64,000 nucleotides of DNA from Candidatus Nitrosopumilus sp. (GTDB lineage Archaea > Thermoproteota > Nitrososphaeria > Nitrososphaerales > Nitrosopumilaceae): the NCBI GenBank assembly GCA_013215285.1, contig JABSRD010000002.1:62001-126000 (forward strand), in the 5' to 3' direction. Made by a program: the position numbers and the translations under genes. How positions within the stretch are numbered: the stretch's first letter is position 1; each line of letters starts with the position of its first letter. The notes below the pieces were generated by a model, which did not search any database, was not told the DNA's origin, and saw only the letters and a program-made list of their open reading frames with translations. Shown here one piece after another: positions 1-8,076 of this stretch.

Positions 1-1
1 A

Positions 2-559
2 ATTTTAGAATTAAAACAAATAGGATTGCCAGTAAAAGCAGTAATTGAATTAGAAAGAAAAAGAATTGGGCCCAAAGCAAAGCAACACATGGGAAAACTA
101 GTAACAACATTTTCTGAAACAAATCCTGAAGAAATTATTTCAGCATTACAAAAAGTTGGAAAATATGATTTTGATATTGATGGAGAAATAATTACATTAG
201 ATAAAGAAGATTTTATTATTGATTTTGATGCAACTGAAAACTTTGCAGTATCAAAAAGAGATGATTACATTGTATTCATTTCAACATCACGAAACAAAGA
301 GATGATGGCAAAAGGATTGGTAAAAGATATTGCAAGAAGACTACAAACTCTAAGAAAAGAAAGAGGATACAATCCAACAGATGTGTTAGATGTTGCATCA
401 ATTCTAGATTTGGAACAAGAGTCACTTGAAATGATTAAAGAAAAATCAAAAGAATTAGCATTCTTAGTTAGAGTGAAACAAGTGAATTTTACAGAATCAT
501 GTAAAGAATACAAAGATGATGACATTGATGGTCAAAAAATAAGAATTTCAGTTGAATAG
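2..559 (+). CDS. ileS: Isoleucyl-tRNA synthetase, C-terminal part (5' end outside window)
   Basis: The open frame runs in from the left edge and ends at TAG 557-559, so only about the last 185 residues are present. They match the class Ia IleRS C-terminal region downstream of the anticodon-binding domain: a helical stretch with LVKDIARRLQTLRKERGY followed by a short beta-rich tail. The full enzyme charges tRNA-Ile in the cytoplasm. The catalytic HIGH and KMSKS motifs lie outside the window and cannot be checked. A TTG at position 26 is internal to the gene and is not a start. The assignment rests on the characteristic RxLQxLRKExGY segment. Confidence 0.85.
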   Translation: MLELKQIGLPVKAVIELERKRIGPKAKQHMGKLVTTFSETNPEEIISALQKVGKYDFDIDGEIITLDKEDFIIDFDATENFAVSKRDDYIVFISTSRNKEMMAKGLVKDIARRLQTLRKERGYNPTDVLDVASILDLEQESLEMIKEKSKELAFLVRVKQVNFTESCKEYKDDDIDGQKIRISVE

Positions 560-745
560 ATGTTTCAAATGTATATAACAAGTGCACTGCAGTCCAACTT
601 TTTATCTATGTTAATTAGAAAATAAAATTAATATTTCCAGAGGAGTATATTAGGTCCCCAACCGATATTTCCCCAAATCCCTCTTGAGATTAATGTTCTA
701 AATTTAATGAAATATTTTTATTACAATCATAATGTATACAAGAAA

Positions 746-1333
746 ATGTCCGAATCAAAAACACCAAATGTTGTTGGAATTAACGTTCTAAAACAAAATG
801 GCCTGGATGTCGATGAATTGTTAAAAGAGTTAATCAATAATGCTGCAGTTGAATTTACGGCATACTATTACTTTACCAATCTCAGAGCGCATTGTACAGG
901 CATGGAAGGAGAAGGACTCAAAGGAATCATTGAGGATGCAAGATTAGAAGATCTTAGCCACTTTGAATCATGTCTTGAGAGAATCTATCAATTAGGAGGT
1001 AAACTTCCAAATGATGCAACTGAATTTATCAAAATGTCAGGTTGTGAATTCTTACAGCTTCCAGCAAATCCAACAGACTACAAAGAAATCCTACAAAAAT
1101 GTCTCAAAGCCGAACAGGGGGCATTAGTTAACTGGAACAAAATTTGCCAGATGACATTAGGAAAAGATCCTACAACATACGATATTGCAAAAGATATTCT
1201 AGCAGAAGAGATCGAACATGAGTCTTGGTTCCTAGAACTAATCTATGGAAGACCATCAGGACACATGAGAAGAAAGTATGCTGGAGAAAGACCACATACC
1301 AGAAAACACTCTAGAGCACTAGATATGGCATAA
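746..1333 (+). CDS. dps: Dps-like / ferritin-like iron-storage and DNA-protection protein
   Basis: A 195-residue four-helix ferritin-like protein. Carboxylate and His residues typical of a di-iron site are visible in EFTAYYYF, the LEDLSHFESCLERI helix and ILAEEIEHESWFLELI, the last giving an ExxxH-like second half-site. Two additional Cys residues (CEFL, KICQ) resemble the Dps-like (DpsL) branch of archaea. Known relatives use peroxide to oxidise Fe(II) and store it, which protects DNA. I chose the ATG at 746 because the sequence becomes protein-like there (MSESKT). An upstream in-frame ATG at 707 would add 13 aromatic, Asn-rich residues. The gene stands alone, with a T-rich run downstream. 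Confidence 0.8.
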   Translation: MSESKTPNVVGINVLKQNGLDVDELLKELINNAAVEFTAYYYFTNLRAHCTGMEGEGLKGIIEDARLEDLSHFESCLERIYQLGGKLPNDATEFIKMSGCEFLQLPANPTDYKEILQKCLKAEQGALVNWNKICQMTLGKDPTTYDIAKDILAEEIEHESWFLELIYGRPSGHMRRKYAGERPHTRKHSRALDMA

Positions 1334-1343
1334 ATGCCAAATC

Positions 1344-1356
1344 ATTTTTTTCTTTT
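1344..1356 (+). terminator. T-rich run after the Dps-like gene
   Basis: An eight-T stretch followed by C and four more Ts begins about ten bases past the Dps-like stop codon. Archaeal RNA polymerase terminates intrinsically at U-rich tracts, so this is a plausible terminator. No stem is visible before it. Confidence 0.4.
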
Positions 1357-1446
1357 AGATTCATTACTAGTGTTACTTTATTGATGACAAATAGTGAAGA
1401 TGAATTGTTTTATCAGGGTTAAATAGAAAAATGTCGTATTGAAAAC

Positions 1447-1785
1447 ATGGTTAAACAAATCAGTCTTGATGCCTGGCAAATACAACAATTAACTGATTTG
1501 TTAAAAAAAGGTTCAAACATTGTTACAAAAACAAATAGACCTATTGTTTTGTACAGACAAACCTTAGAAGAAGAGGATGAATCTTATGAAGAAATAGTAT
1601 GCACTCTTACCAAAGGATATGTGATTGAACAAATGGTGACATCGGGAGGAATTCTAGTTCCAAGCTTTCAACAACAATTTGTATTTACAATTGAAGAGTA
1701 TCCACAAGAATTATTGAGAAAAAGTAAAGATCGCTTTTTAGAAATGATTGATTTTCTTGAAGAACAAATTAAGATAGCATCATAG
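1447..1785 (+). CDS. Small hypothetical protein (112 aa)
   Basis: A soluble protein beginning MVKQISLDAWQIQQL. It alternates a helical start, a beta-rich middle (PIVLYRQTLEEEDESYEEIVCTLTKGYVIEQMV) and a helical, acidic end (LEMIDFLEEQIKIAS). I see no signal peptide, membrane segment or metal motif. The ATG at 1447 is the only good start. It is 31 bases upstream of sucC in the same direction and could share its transcript, although nothing in the sequence links the functions. I do not recognise the family. Confidence 0.6.
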   Translation: MVKQISLDAWQIQQLTDLLKKGSNIVTKTNRPIVLYRQTLEEEDESYEEIVCTLTKGYVIEQMVTSGGILVPSFQQQFVFTIEEYPQELLRKSKDRFLEMIDFLEEQIKIAS

Positions 1786-1816
1786 TTAATAAAACCGTAA
1801 AATTCATGAGTTTTGC

Positions 1817-2923
1817 ATGCAATTACTAGAGTTTCAGACTAAAGAATTATTTCGAGAATATGGAATTAATTTACTGGATAGTATAGCATCTACAAATATT
1901 GAACAGGGACGAAAAGATGCGAAAAAATTAGGTTATCCATTTGTGATTAAAATTCAGGTACCAGTTGGCGGTAGAGGAAAAGCTGGAGGTATTCAAATGT
2001 GCCATAATGATGATGAATTTGAGCTAAAATATCCCCAAGTAATGGATTTAACAATAAAAGGTGAAAAAGCAAGAGCAATTTTACTTGAAAAAATGGCAGA
2101 TATCAAAAAAGAATTGTATCTATCATTATTCTTGAATCGTTCAAAGAGATGCTATACAATTATTGCATCAGCTGAAGGTGGAGTTGAAATTGAATCAGTG
2201 AAAAATCAGATTATCAAAGAAGTTGGATTAGGAGAAGTTTCAGACGAACTTGCAAATGAAGTTGCAAAAGAGATTGGACTAGAAGGTAACACTGCAGAAC
2301 AATTTGCAGATATTTTGAAAAAATTATCAAAGATTACAATTGAAAAAGAAGCAGAACTTGCAGAAATTAATCCACTTGCAATCATGAATGATGGAACAGT
2401 AATAGCACTTGATGGTAAATTTGTAACAGATGACAATAGTAACTTTAGACATGATGAATTACAAAAGTATCAAGAGAAAACAGAAATTGAAGAAAGGGCA
2501 GAAAAAAGTGGTTTCTCATTAGTTGAATTAGATGGAAATATTGCAGTGGTTGGAAATGGTGCAGGACTTGTAATGTCTACACTAGATATGTTGTCAGATA
2601 ATGGAGGAAAGCCTGCATGCTTTTTAGATGTTGGTGGTGGTGCAACTACAGAATCAGTTTATGAAGCATTAACTTTGATTAACAAATTAAACGGAGTTAA
2701 AGGAATTCTAGTTAATCTGTATGGAGGGATTGTAAAAACAACAGTAGTTGCCAAAGCATTTTTGTTAGCATATGAGAACAATCTAATTGACATTCCAGTA
2801 TTTTGTAGACTAAAGGGAACTGAATCAGAAAAAGCAAAAGAGATGCTTCAAGGTTCTAAAACTAAAATTTATGGTACAGTTGAAGATGCAATTAATGCTG
2901 CTGTGATGGGAATAAAAAAATGA
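1817..2923 (+). CDS. sucC: Succinyl-CoA synthetase (ADP-forming) beta subunit
   Basis: A 368-residue ATP-grasp protein of normal SucC length. It starts MQLLEFQTKELFREYGI and has the nucleotide-binding VPVGGRGKAGGIQ segment near residue 50. The metal-site segment ELAEINPLAI lies near 185, and the C-terminal CoA-ligase domain carries GNGAGLVMSTLD, LDVGGGAT and VNLYGGIV. With SucD it interconverts succinyl-CoA and succinate with ADP/ATP, in the oxidative TCA direction or to dispose of succinyl-CoA from the hydroxypropionate/hydroxybutyrate cycle that thaumarchaea use. Its stop overlaps the start of sucD by four bases (ATGA), implying translational coupling. Confidence 0.93.
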   Translation: MQLLEFQTKELFREYGINLLDSIASTNIEQGRKDAKKLGYPFVIKIQVPVGGRGKAGGIQMCHNDDEFELKYPQVMDLTIKGEKARAILLEKMADIKKELYLSLFLNRSKRCYTIIASAEGGVEIESVKNQIIKEVGLGEVSDELANEVAKEIGLEGNTAEQFADILKKLSKITIEKEAELAEINPLAIMNDGTVIALDGKFVTDDNSNFRHDELQKYQEKTEIEERAEKSGFSLVELDGNIAVVGNGAGLVMSTLDMLSDNGGKPACFLDVGGGATTESVYEALTLINKLNGVKGILVNLYGGIVKTTVVAKAFLLAYENNLIDIPVFCRLKGTESEKAKEMLQGSKTKIYGTVEDAINAAVMGIKK

Positions 2924-3837
2924 CTGACATATTTAGACTACTAAAAGGAAACCCCGAAGATTCAGATTATGAGAAAAAAGGAGTAATTGTTCAAGGAATT
3001 ACAGGATCATATGGCTCAATTCATGCAAATAATATGTTGTCATATGGAACAAATATTGTTGCAGGAGTAACTCCAGGCAAAGGAGGCCAAACATGGAATG
3101 ATTTTGTACCAATTTACAACACCATGCAAGAAGCAGTAGATGCAACTGGTGCTAAAATTTCAATTATGTTTGTTCCAGCAAAATTCTTCTTGGCTGCTGC
3201 AAAAGATGCACTAAATTCTGGAATCAAGCTACTAGTTGCAATACCTGAGCATGTCCCAATTAGAGATACGATGGAGACAATTGAATTAGCAAAACATAGA
3301 GATGCAGTAGTCATTGGACCAAATACACCAGGAATTATGATTCCAGATTTGATCAAAATAGGAATTATGCCACCAATGCCATTTAAAGCTGGAAAGATTG
3401 CCGTTTTATCTAAAAGTGGAACTTTACTTTATGAGATTTCAGACGAATTAACTAGTGCTGGGTTTGGACAATCAATTACAATTGGAATTGGAGGAGATCC
3501 AGTAAATGGAACAAGATTAATTGACGCATTTGAAATGATTAAAGATATTCCAGACTTGGAAGGATTGGTAATTGTAGGAGAAATTGGTGGAGATTCAGAA
3601 GAAATTTTAGCTCAAAGAATTATGGATAGTGGATTTAACAAACCAACTGTTGCATATATTGCAGGAAGGGCAGCACCAAAAGAAAAGAGAATGGGTCATG
3701 CAGGTGCAATAGTTATGGGAACTTATGGTTCTGCAGAATCCAAAATATCGATGTTTAACAAAGCAAACATTCCAGTAGCAAAAAGACCTGCAGAAGTGCC
3801 AGTTTTATTAGCAGGAAAAATGGAAAAATCCGATTAG
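2920..3837 (+). CDS. sucD: Succinyl-CoA synthetase alpha subunit
   Basis: A 305-residue SucD. A Rossmann CoA-binding domain (VIVQGITGSYGSIHANNM) is followed by the ligase domain with GPNTPGIM, SKSGTLLYEI and GIGGDPVNGTRL. The phosphorylated active-site His is His260 in GHAGAIV. The protein begins at an ATG overlapping the sucC stop. It contributes the phosphohistidine and CoA site of the heterotetramer. All diagnostic motifs are intact, so the complex should be active. Confidence 0.93.
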   Translation: MTDIFRLLKGNPEDSDYEKKGVIVQGITGSYGSIHANNMLSYGTNIVAGVTPGKGGQTWNDFVPIYNTMQEAVDATGAKISIMFVPAKFFLAAAKDALNSGIKLLVAIPEHVPIRDTMETIELAKHRDAVVIGPNTPGIMIPDLIKIGIMPPMPFKAGKIAVLSKSGTLLYEISDELTSAGFGQSITIGIGGDPVNGTRLIDAFEMIKDIPDLEGLVIVGEIGGDSEEILAQRIMDSGFNKPTVAYIAGRAAPKEKRMGHAGAIVMGTYGSAESKISMFNKANIPVAKRPAEVPVLLAGKMEKSD

Positions 3838-3868
3838 AATAAAAGAGAGGAATTAAGGAGAAAACTAA

Positions 3869-4036
3869 ATGCCCATTACTGATCCTGAAAAGAAACGTAT
3901 TGCACAACAAGCACGTCTTGTAATGAAAATTTGTTTCAAATGCGGGGCTAGAAATGATATTGGAGCTACAAGATGTAGAAAATGTAGAAATCCATACTTG
4001 AGATTAAAGAATAGAAATCTCGGCGTAAAGAAATAG
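3869..4036 (+). CDS. rpl40e: Ribosomal protein L40e
   Basis: A 55-residue basic protein starting MPITDPEKKRIAQQ, with two CxxC pairs (CFKC and CRKC) forming one zinc site. It ends in the basic tail RLKNRNLGVKK. Length and layout match archaeal L40e of the large ribosomal subunit. A strong Shine-Dalgarno match (AAGGAG, 3855-3860) sits eight bases before the ATG. It lies 31 bases after sucD and may be cotranscribed with it. Confidence 0.93.
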   Translation: MPITDPEKKRIAQQARLVMKICFKCGARNDIGATRCRKCRNPYLRLKNRNLGVKK

Positions 4037-4038
4037 AA

Positions 4039-4251
4039 TTAAAAATCCATTAATCTTTGTCTGTAATCTACAATTGCAAATTTTATCTCAGAAAAATATT
4101 GTGCCGTAAATAATTTTGCAGAGTCAGCATCTTCTAGTTCTTCAAGAGGTAGTTGAAGGTCATCAGGAAGTTGCTCATTCATCTGAAAAAGAACTTTAGC
4201 TGCATCAATGTATTGTCCAAGATTTTCTGCATATCCATATGCTAATTTCAT
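4039..4251 (-). CDS. Small hypothetical protein (70 aa), start uncertain
   Basis: A helical, acidic, soluble protein beginning MKLAYGYAENLGQYI. It has no membrane segment or Cys. The reading frame stays open for about 14 more codons upstream, in a protein-like way (TSLQEFDALIDR), but no ATG, GTG or TTG occurs there. The true start may be an ATT near 4296, or the original start has been lost. It is convergent with L40e, with only two bases between the stops. Function unknown. Confidence 0.5.
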   Translation of the reverse strand: MKLAYGYAENLGQYIDAAKVLFQMNEQLPDDLQLPLEELEDADSAKLFTAQYFSEIKFAIVDYRQRLMDF

Positions 4252-4383
4252 TCGATCAATTAATGCATCAAATTCTTGTAGAGACGTAATTATAATTTTT
4301 AAAATTAATAGAAAAGGTCAAGGTAATTACAATATATTCAGATAATCTAAAGGTAGAAAAGATAGAATTATAGTAAAATTGTT

Positions 4384-4480
4384 GGACCGGTCGTCTAGTT
4401 TGGTTTGGATGACGCACTCACACTGCGTAAGGAAGTAATTCCCGCAAAGGTCGTGGGTTCAAATCCCATTCGGTCCACCA
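4384..4480 (+). tRNA. tRNA-Val (anticodon CAC) with an ~18-nt insertion in the variable region
   Basis: The acceptor stem pairs 4384-4390 (GGACCGG) with 4470-4476 (TCGGTCC), with discriminator A4477 and encoded CCA at 4478-4480. The anticodon stem is ACGCA 4412-4416 / TGCGT 4424-4428 with loop CTCACAC, giving anticodon CAC (4419-4421). The T arm is GTGGG / CCCAT around loop TTCAAAT. Between the anticodon and T stems there are 24 bases (4429-4452) instead of about 5-6. AAGG is repeated at both ends of the surplus, and an internal GGAA / TTCC pairing is visible. The simplest reading is a non-canonical archaeal tRNA intron. Val tRNAs are not type II, so a genuine long variable arm is unlikely. 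Confidence 0.85.
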
Positions 4481-4544
4481 CTCTAGTGTCCTTTTTTAAG
4501 TTCCACGACGATAAAGAGTGAAAACATGAAAATAAAAAAAGAGA

Positions 4545-5000
4545 TTATGGTGTAATAATCACCAAATCATCTAAAGCATCTAATGGATCTGTTCCATCAA
4601 CATTTACTTCATCACCATCAGATATTCCTCCACCATCAGTGTCGGAGTTTAATGGATCAGTACCATGAATGTTAACCTCATCGCCATCAGTTAATCCATC
4701 TGAATCAGTATCTACAGGCTCTGGTTCAATGACTGGACAACCATCCTCGGGTGCTGGAATGATATCCATGTCATGATTTTTCTCATGAGCTCTTACTGCC
4801 TTTTCAGGAATACTGATTAGAACATATTGGATTTCCTCATCATCAAAATGACAAATGTCAATTTTGTTGTGTCCCGGAGCTGTGGCTCTATCGGCCATTG
4901 CAGGGGCAATTGCGGAAATTCCCATCATGATTGCAAACATTGCGATTGCAGTTATTGCTAATCTTTTTGTCATTGTGGATTTAATTATTGGATTTTTCAT
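4545..5000 (-). CDS. Secreted protein with calcium-binding thrombospondin type 3-like repeats
   Basis: A 151-residue protein. It has an N-terminal signal peptide (hydrophobic ITAIAMFAIMMGISAIAPAMA), a middle segment with ICHFDDEE, and a C-terminal half with two DxDxDGxxDGDE-type loops (DTDSDGLTDGDEV, DTDGGGISDGDEV). In thrombospondin type 3 repeats such loops bind Ca2+. The ATG at 4998-5000 was chosen because GGAGG lies just upstream, correctly spaced. An upstream in-frame extension to 5096 would bury the signal peptide. It is probably exported to the cell surface. Partner unknown. Confidence 0.75.
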   Translation of the reverse strand: MKNPIIKSTMTKRLAITAIAMFAIMMGISAIAPAMADRATAPGHNKIDICHFDDEEIQYVLISIPEKAVRAHEKNHDMDIIPAPEDGCPVIEPEPVDTDSDGLTDGDEVNIHGTDPLNSDTDGGGISDGDEVNVDGTDPLDALDDLVIITP

Positions 5001-5092
5001 AAAACCTCCGCTGTATTTTTGAACAAAAAAAAATTGTTGAAAGTGAATTAGAATGAATAGAGTTGAACAAAAATGAAAAAAAAGAAAAATTT

Positions 5093-5314
5093 TCACATTA
5101 AAAATTCTTTAGGATGAATCTTTGACATTTTTGAGTCAATAGAGATTCTTTTATTGATTCTTGCCAATGAACGATCTGCTATTTCTTTTCCATATTTTTC
5201 TCTTAATTGAGACATCATCTTTGAGCGAACTCGTCCAAACCTATATTTTTCAGAAATAATTTTTTCCTCACATTCTAGTTCAATATCGAGTTTATCCCTA
5301 CTATTTTTAACCAC
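5093..5314 (-). CDS. Small charged hypothetical protein (73 aa)
   Basis: A GTG-started reading frame beginning MVKNSRDKLD. It is rich in Lys, Arg and Glu and predicted helical (SKMMSQLREKYGKEIADRSLARI). No signal, membrane segment or metal ligands are visible. It lies upstream of the secreted repeat protein on the same strand, with a gap of about 90 bases, so they may share a transcript. Function unknown. Confidence 0.5.
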   Translation of the reverse strand: MVKNSRDKLDIELECEEKIISEKYRFGRVRSKMMSQLREKYGKEIADRSLARINKRISIDSKMSKIHPKEFLM

Positions 5315-5594
5315 AAATGTTAGTCATAAAAACATCTCAAAAAGTAAATTGTGTTCAAAAAATACAACATAGAAGAAATCATCAGTAATGCTTAGAACTT
5401 TATCAAGAATGGTTGAAAGATTTAGAGCTTTTTATTCTTGAGAGATAAAATGGATGATTAAATCTTGACAGATTTGAAATGGTAGAGATTTGAACCAAAC
5501 ATACAGTTCCCCTTAAGAGAATTAATTATATTTTGAAAACTTGTAAGAGACATCACAGTATCAAACCATAGAAAATTCGTAATCTTGTATAGGG

Positions 5595-5987
5595 TTATGA
5601 AAAATTGAAATTATAATCTTGAATAATTCCAAGTATTTTTTCAGGTAATTCTTTGTAATCTGCATCAGGTTCTGCATAGACATACAAGATATAATTTCCA
5701 ATTGGAAAACTCATTGCAAGTGCTCTGTTTCTTAAAGACATTGAAAATTTCACTTGTCCCAATTGACTATCAAATTCCTTACGTTTTTTGACTCGTAGTG
5801 CAAGTTCTGTAAATAATGTTTCCTCATACTTGTCTGATTTGAACGATTGAATTCCTTCTTTCATTCCTCCTGACACTAGTTTTCCTCTCTCATTTAGTAC
5901 GCCGACAAATCTAATTTTTGAATCTAAATTTTGGACTTGATTACAAATTTTAGCATAATCATAAATTGTGGATTCCAGAAATTTAAT
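5595..5987 (-). CDS. Thaumarchaeal DUF6659-like protein, start codon apparently ATT or lost
   Basis: The clear coding frame reads FLESTIYDYAKICNQ, then KIRFVGVLNERGKLVSGG, then ALAMSFPIGNYILYVYAEPD, about 130 residues. It resembles a small thaumarchaeal family, probably DUF6659, that I recall from ammonia oxidisers. An internal GTG at 5876 would cut off the conserved KIRFVGVLNERGKL strand, so it is not the start. Upstream of 5987 an in-frame TAA closes the frame. Only ATT (5985-5987) or CTG (5976-5978) could initiate, so either a rare start is used or the ATG has mutated. Function unknown. Confidence 0.6.
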   Translation of the reverse strand: MKFLESTIYDYAKICNQVQNLDSKIRFVGVLNERGKLVSGGMKEGIQSFKSDKYEETLFTELALRVKKRKEFDSQLGQVKFSMSLRNRALAMSFPIGNYILYVYAEPDADYKELPEKILGIIQDYNFNFS

Positions 5988-6136
5988 AAATTAAAAGTAC
6001 TATAAAAAAATTATCAAAAGCCTAGTGTTTATTTTAACTCCATTAAATGCAAATAATGATGTTCATAAAATATTCTATTATTTCATAATCCATAGTAAGA
6101 TTACGTAATGTTAGATAATCCTGTATAGATCATAGA

Positions 6137-6298
6137 TTAATCTCTGGCAAGTTTTTCAGTATGTCCAGGATCATCATCTACTGCCTCACGTATCCTTTTT
6201 GCAAGTTCAGATATATGAGAATCCTTACAAGCTTGAGAACAAAATTTGTTCTTATCGCCATCAAAAGTTTTACCACAATGCATACAGATTAGACTCAA
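6137..6298 (-). CDS. Short zinc-binding protein (CxxC...CxxxC), 53 aa
   Basis: A TTG-started reading frame beginning MSLICMHCGKTF, with CMHC followed thirteen residues later by CSQAC. This is a four-Cys zinc site like those of small MYM/treble-clef fingers. A helical KRIREAVDDDPGHTEKLARD tail follows. The frame is open further upstream with plausible residues (EHTKAYDHRIGEKT) but has no standard start there, so the N-terminus may be longer. It is one of three tiny Cys-containing genes in a row on this strand. Function unknown. Confidence 0.6.
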   Translation of the reverse strand: MSLICMHCGKTFDGDKNKFCSQACKDSHISELAKRIREAVDDDPGHTEKLARD

Positions 6299-6419
6299 TG
6301 TTTTCTCTCCAATTCTATGATCATATGCTTTTGTGTGTTCATGATGTTACATGTTAATCAAATTTTCATTAATTCATGATCCTGTATCGATTATCTAAAA
6401 TCCTTTGAGAAAACCTTGA

Positions 6420-6545
6420 TTATTTTTTATGAAAATGATCCCAACAGCAACAGTAATTCCATGTACAGTTTTTACATGTTAAAGGGGACAATGAATCATT
6501 GCAGTCTTTAGAAGTACAACCACATTCAGCACAATTCATCGACAT
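6420..6545 (-). CDS. Tiny Cys-rich protein (41 aa)
   Basis: An ATG-started reading frame, MSMNCAECGCTSKDC..., with ten Cys in 41 residues arranged as CxxCxC, CKNC and a CCCW cluster near the end, then DHFHKK. This many Cys suggests a zinc knuckle or other metal-binding miniprotein, cytoplasmic because no signal is present. Neighbouring reading frames also encode small Cys-bearing proteins in the same direction. The regular Cys spacing argues against a chance frame. Function unknown. Confidence 0.55.
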   Translation of the reverse strand: MSMNCAECGCTSKDCNDSLSPLTCKNCTWNYCCCWDHFHKK

Positions 6546-6662
6546 GACTCTCAAATATATGATGTTCATATTATTGTATTAAGTATATCTAACTATATTT
6601 TGAAATTGTTGAATTTTACATAATTTTGTATAGGATTTATGGTAGGGAGATTTGTTTAATGA

Positions 6663-6848
6663 TTAATTTCTCACTTTTAATTCATCAAGTCTTATTTTGG
6701 CATCATCCATTAAAATCATTTTTACAGCTTCTGCATGAAACCAACAAATATTTCGATTTGACAAGCACCTGTAACATCTATGAATATCAATTATAGAAAT
6801 TTGCAATTCTGACTGCTGAACTGAGTTTTTATCAAATGAGCGTTTCAA
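6663..6848 (-). CDS. Small hypothetical protein with Cys/His cluster (61 aa)
   Basis: A TTG-started frame with CYRCLSNRNICWFH in the middle, a plausible CxxC...CxxH metal site, followed by a helix ending LDELKVRN. The frame is open for another ~40 codons upstream (to about 6974) with His-rich but protein-like sequence and no standard start codon. This may be a gene that has lost its start or a longer N-terminus using a rare start. Third of a run of small Cys-containing genes. Function unknown. Confidence 0.45.
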   Translation of the reverse strand: MKRSFDKNSVQQSELQISIIDIHRCYRCLSNRNICWFHAEAVKMILMDDAKIRLDELKVRN

Positions 6849-7066
6849 TGAATATGTTATAAATTCATGAAACTTATCTAGATGTAATTTAAATTTATGA
6901 CAGTTATTTTTCAGATGCCTAAAATGATGTCTAGGTAATTTGGCTGATTTATGATAAATTTGAATGTGTTTTCAGAGAAAACCATCAACTAAAAGTTTTT
7001 GACAATGCAAATATGTACCAATTTGTAACAAATTTTTTAAATGACTTTGAAAATACAAAAAATGAA

Positions 7067-7495
7067 ATGAATTCAAAGTCAAATCTAATTCTAATTGCAT
7101 CAATAATGACAGTATTTGGAGTTATGATGATTCCAGGGGGAATTTTAGCTGAAACCAGTGAAAATTCAGTTACAATATCTCCAATTAATGAAAAATTAAG
7201 TTTAGAGAAAACTGTCACTACAATGACTGTACCTCAAGATAATAAACTTCCATGGGGAGCAGTAAAAGGTGCAGCTTCAGACTATGTTGAAAGGTATCCA
7301 GTAATAATTCAATTTTACAAAAATGGAGACCCAGTTCATGTTGCTCAAGTAGATGTAAAAGGTGATGGGTCTTATGAATACAAATTCAGAATTAGAAACA
7401 TAGACAACAATACAGGTGAAGTAACAAATATCTTTGAAGGACAATATACCGTAAAGATTTTCAAAGTAATTCACAATCAAAATGAGTTAATCTAA
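7067..7495 (+). CDS. Secreted hypothetical protein (142 aa)
   Basis: The N-terminal sequence MNSKSNLILIASIMTVFGVMM with GGILAE is a clear signal peptide. The mature part is beta-rich (PVIIQFYKNGDPVHVAQVDVKGDGSYEYKFRI ... IFEGQYTVKIFKVI) and looks like a single Ig/FN-type sandwich, as in many thaumarchaeal surface proteins. I placed the start at ATG 7067, directly before the signal peptide, rather than the in-frame ATG at 7013. Exported, probably cell-surface. Role unknown. Confidence 0.65.
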   Translation: MNSKSNLILIASIMTVFGVMMIPGGILAETSENSVTISPINEKLSLEKTVTTMTVPQDNKLPWGAVKGAASDYVERYPVIIQFYKNGDPVHVAQVDVKGDGSYEYKFRIRNIDNNTGEVTNIFEGQYTVKIFKVIHNQNELI

Positions 7496-7544
7496 TCAGA
7501 TTTTTCACAGAATTCATATATCATAAAATTGTCAAATCAATAAA

Positions 7545-8075
7545 ATGAGTAAGAATTTTTGGCACGATATTGAATCTGGTACAGATATTCCAAAAATTAT
7601 TAATGTGATTGTAGAAATACCAAAAGGTTCTATGAACAAATACGAATATGATAAAAAACATAATATGATAAAACTAGATAGAGTATTATTTTCACCATTT
7701 CACTATCCAGTAGATTATGGATTGGTCCCCCAAACAATATCAGAAGATGGGGATCCACTGGATGCACTAGTTCTTGTTACAAATCCAACATATCCAGGAA
7801 TTTTAATTGAAGCAAGACCAATAGGGCTACTTCAGATGAATGATGATGGTGAATCAGATGACAAAATTATTTGTGTCTCAACTAATGATCCCAGATATCT
7901 CCATACTACAGATATTACAAATGTGGAAGATCATTATCGCTCAGAGATTGCTCATTTTTTCCAAGTCTACAAAGATTTGGAAGGAAAAAAAGTTGAAATT
8001 TTAGGTTGGAAATCAGCAAAAGTGGCAATTGTTGAATCAATAAAGAGATACAAAGATACTCTGAAAAAATACTAG
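7545..8075 (+). CDS. ppa: Inorganic pyrophosphatase (soluble, family I)
   Basis: A 176-residue family I pyrophosphatase hydrolysing PPi to two phosphates with Mg2+ in the cytoplasm. The signature EDGDPLDAL is at residues 67-75, preceded by the FHYPVDYGLVP strand and followed by a C-terminal LEGKKVEILGW segment. Length is normal. The next gene begins one base after the stop, so the two are likely cotranscribed. A membrane pyrophosphatase is also encoded in this window. Confidence 0.95.
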   Translation: MSKNFWHDIESGTDIPKIINVIVEIPKGSMNKYEYDKKHNMIKLDRVLFSPFHYPVDYGLVPQTISEDGDPLDALVLVTNPTYPGILIEARPIGLLQMNDDGESDDKIICVSTNDPRYLHTTDITNVEDHYRSEIAHFFQVYKDLEGKKVEILGWKSAKVAIVESIKRYKDTLKKY

Positions 8076-8076
8076 T

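Noticed and set aside
4429-4452. Long variable arm of a type II tRNA (Leu/Ser)
   Set aside because: The anticodon is CAC (Val), and Val tRNAs have short variable regions. The surplus is better explained by an intron.
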